Shown here: positions 23,553-25,286 of the stretch, piece by piece
Numbering within the stretch: the stretch's first letter is position 1
Layout: every line of letters begins with the position of its first letter
Assembly (NCBI GenBank): GCA_023393265.1
Contig: JAEWME010000249.1
Span: 1 to 25,286 of the forward strand
Length of the DNA: 25,286 nt
Reading direction: 5' to 3'
DNA from: Bacteroidota bacterium
Lineage (GTDB): Bacteria; Bacteroidota; Bacteroidia; Bacteroidales; Prolixibacteraceae
Notes under the pieces: generated by a model
The model's database searches: none
The model's input: the letters and a program-made list of their open reading frames with translations, nothing else
What the model was told of the DNA's origin: nothing
Program-made: the position numbers and the translations under genes

Positions 23553-23570
23553 TTCCGGCCGGAATTTTTT
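23553..23570 (+). terminator. Possible terminator after rsmD
   Basis: The 12-base palindrome TTCCGGCCGGAA is followed by T6. The folded stem would be only four to five base pairs, so termination would be weak. Related TCCGG sequences occur at about 23528 and 23578, giving alternative pairings. Confidence 0.35.
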
Positions 23571-23622
23571 GTAACATTTCCGGTTGTGTCCAAACTTATT
23601 ATATAGTTTCAATTTAACGATT

Positions 23623-24555
23623 ATGGAAATATTTCAGGCGAACAATGTTGTGAAAGAATATGCCGGCCATGTCGCGCTCAATTCGGTCAGCATATCAGTA
23701 AAAGAAGGTACCGTTTTCGGCCTGCTCGGGCCGAACGGGGCAGGCAAAACCACACTCATCCGTATCATCAACCAAATCACGGCACCAGACAGCGGCGAAC
23801 TACTTTTTGAAGGTCGCCCGATGAAAGCCAACGACATCTACCAAATTGGGTATCTTCCGGAAGAACGCGGACTGTATAAAAAGATGAAAGTAGGTGAACA
23901 AGCGCTTTACCTGGCTCAGCTCAAGGGAATGTCGAAACGAGATGCCCTGAAGAACCTGAAATACTGGTTCGAAAAATTCGAAATTCAGGCGTGGTGGGGC
24001 AAAAAAGTAATGGAACTGTCGAAAGGGATGGCACAAAAGGTACAGTTTATCACCACTGTAATTCATGAGCCAAGGTTACTGATTTTCGACGAACCATTCA
24101 GCGGATTCGACCCAATCAATGCCAATCAACTGAAAAACGAAATTCTGGAACTGAAGAAAAAAGGCACAACCATCATTTTCTCGACGCACAACATGTCGTC
24201 GGTGGAAGAAATCTGCGACCATATTGCGTTGATAAACCAGTCAAAAAAAATCCTCGACGGGCAAATTGATCAGGTGAAAGAAACTTTTAAAAGTAATACT
24301 TACGAAGTTAGCTATCGTGGAAACGTTCCTTTTACCGATAGCCATTTATCTTCCGATTTCAAAATCCTGGAACACGACAACCTCTCTCCCATCCGGCAAT
24401 TAAAAGTTCAGTTCATGAACGGAAGTTCGAACAACGACCTGCTAAAAATATTGATGAACCAACTGGAGATTGTTTCCTTCAGGGAAGTGATACCGAGTAT
24501 GAATGATGTTTTCATCCATGTTGTCGAAAAAAATAACCGCGAAAACAAGTTATAA
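23623..24555 (+). CDS. ABC transporter ATP-binding protein (NatA-like exporter)
   Basis: A 310-residue ATPase subunit of an ABC-2-type exporter. Walker A GPNGAGKT is at 36-43, the signature LSKGM at 132-136 (a common variant of LSGGQ in this subfamily), Walker B LLIFDEP at 152-158 and the H-loop His189. About 80 residues follow the nucleotide domain, as in NatA-like proteins. The open frame reaches back to a TTG at 23584, but the ATG at 23623 gives the normal N-terminus. The partner permease starts three bases after the stop. NatA/NatB of Bacillus extrudes sodium; the substrate here cannot be told. Confidence 0.93.
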   Translation: MEIFQANNVVKEYAGHVALNSVSISVKEGTVFGLLGPNGAGKTTLIRIINQITAPDSGELLFEGRPMKANDIYQIGYLPEERGLYKKMKVGEQALYLAQLKGMSKRDALKNLKYWFEKFEIQAWWGKKVMELSKGMAQKVQFITTVIHEPRLLIFDEPFSGFDPINANQLKNEILELKKKGTTIIFSTHNMSSVEEICDHIALINQSKKILDGQIDQVKETFKSNTYEVSYRGNVPFTDSHLSSDFKILEHDNLSPIRQLKVQFMNGSSNNDLLKILMNQLEIVSFREVIPSMNDVFIHVVEKNNRENKL

Positions 24556-24558
24556 GCC

Positions 24559-25286
24559 ATGAATAAATCGATACTGATACTAAAACGCGAGTACCTTACA
24601 CGGGTCAAAAAGAAATCGTTCATCATCACTACGCTGCTTGTACCAATATTTATGGCAGCACTGATGTTTCTCCCGGCCTATTTGGCCACGATGGACGACA
24701 AAGAAGAACGAACCATTGCCGTTTACGACCCAACTGGTCTTGTCCTGAACCAAATCGAGGGCAATAATTTCACCAAATTTCATTACATCCCTGAACAGGA
24801 ATTCAACGAAGTGAGAAAAAATTTTTCAGGCGGAAAATATTACGCAGTGTTATATGTTCCTGAAAATATCCTGACGACCAATCATGCAGAAATGATATCT
24901 GACAAGCAGGTGACTTTTGATATTAAAAATATGATTACTGGCAGAATTGAGAACATCATCGAAAAAGAAAAAAGAAAAAAGGTAATCGACGAAACCGGAG
25001 ATCCCGACCTGGAAAAGAAACTTGCAGCTACGAGAACAAATATTACGGTTGATACCATTAAACTTGGAGAAGAAGGCAAGGCAGTAAAGAGCTCTACCGA
25101 AATTGCAATGGTCATGGGCTATATTGCAGGATTCCTGATTTACTTCTTTGTTTTCAGCTATGGAATGATGGTAATGCGCGGTGTAATGGAAGAAAAAACA
25201 AACCGCATCGTGGAAGTTATCATCTCGTCGGTAAAGCCGTTCCAGTTGCTTTTTGGCAAAATTATCGGTATTGGGCTGGTTGCCCT
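24559..25286 (+). CDS. ABC-2 type transporter permease (NatB-like), cut by the window end
   Basis: The first 242 codons are present and the frame runs off the right edge. A basic N-terminus (LKREYLTRVKKKS) leads into a first membrane helix (about 20-42). A long extracytoplasmic loop or domain extends to about 180, then a second helix cluster starts (IAMVMGYIAGFLIYFF), followed by the MEEKTNRIVEVI segment typical of ABC-2 membrane proteins. It starts three bases after the ATPase stop, so the two form one exporter. The remaining helices lie outside the window. Confidence 0.9.
   Translation, partial: MNKSILILKREYLTRVKKKSFIITTLLVPIFMAALMFLPAYLATMDDKEERTIAVYDPTGLVLNQIEGNNFTKFHYIPEQEFNEVRKNFSGGKYYAVLYVPENILTTNHAEMISDKQVTFDIKNMITGRIENIIEKEKRKKVIDETGDPDLEKKLAATRTNITVDTIKLGEEGKAVKSSTEIAMVMGYIAGFLIYFFVFSYGMMVMRGVMEEKTNRIVEVIISSVKPFQLLFGKIIGIGLVA

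Overview
This window looks like chromosomal DNA from a member of the Bacteroidota, most likely order Bacteroidales/Marinilabiliales; the genus cannot be fixed from the sequence. The evidence is a C10 peptidase with BACON domains, BspA-type leucine-rich repeats and a type IX secretion (T9SS) C-terminal tail; a DUF3822 gene overlapping rsmD; a ribosomal protein S1 with an acidic N-terminal extension; start sites without Shine-Dalgarno sequences; and several TAnnTTTG -7 promoter elements. No rRNA, tRNA, insertion sequence, prophage or CRISPR array was seen.

Layout. 246-2548 (+): a class I glutamine amidotransferase, a small SAM methyltransferase and a UbiA-like membrane protein. 2535-3806 (-): a secreted M64 metallopeptidase whose 3' end overlaps the UbiA-like gene. 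3985-4380 (+): a small membrane-anchored protein with a CCxxHxxC motif. 4480-5276 (+): an AT-rich island with two possible 42-residue ORFs and a P-loop NTPase gene. 5427-6956 (-): guaA between its own promoter-like element and terminator. 7110-11976 (-): a compact unit read right to left, rfbA, rfbC, rfbD, a phosphohexomutase and a DUF1080 gene, closed by a good terminator. 12241-15534 (+): rpsA, a STAS-domain protein and rnz. 15573-19844 (-): the large C10/BACON/LRR protease. 19990-21420 (-): a RecD/Dda-like helicase. 21513-23539 (+): a single-pass membrane protein, DUF3822 and rsmD. 23623 to the right edge (+): a NatA/NatB-type ABC exporter whose permease gene is cut by the window end.

How the genes work together. 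The mutase can interconvert glucose 6-phosphate and glucose 1-phosphate, the sugar substrate of RfbA. RfbC and RfbD carry out the last two steps to dTDP-L-rhamnose. The intermediate step (RfbB, dTDP-glucose 4,6-dehydratase) is missing here and must be encoded elsewhere. The two secreted peptidases suggest breakdown of external protein or glycoprotein. Most remaining genes are housekeeping (GMP synthesis, translation, RNA processing, rRNA methylation).

Most worth a second look: a terminator-like hairpin followed by eight T residues inside the start of rnz; the AT-rich three-ORF cassette; the duplicated BACON-LRR modules of the protease; and the membrane protein/DUF3822 pair. I found no clear-cut new multi-gene system; the AT-rich cassette and the DUF3822 pair are the nearest candidates.
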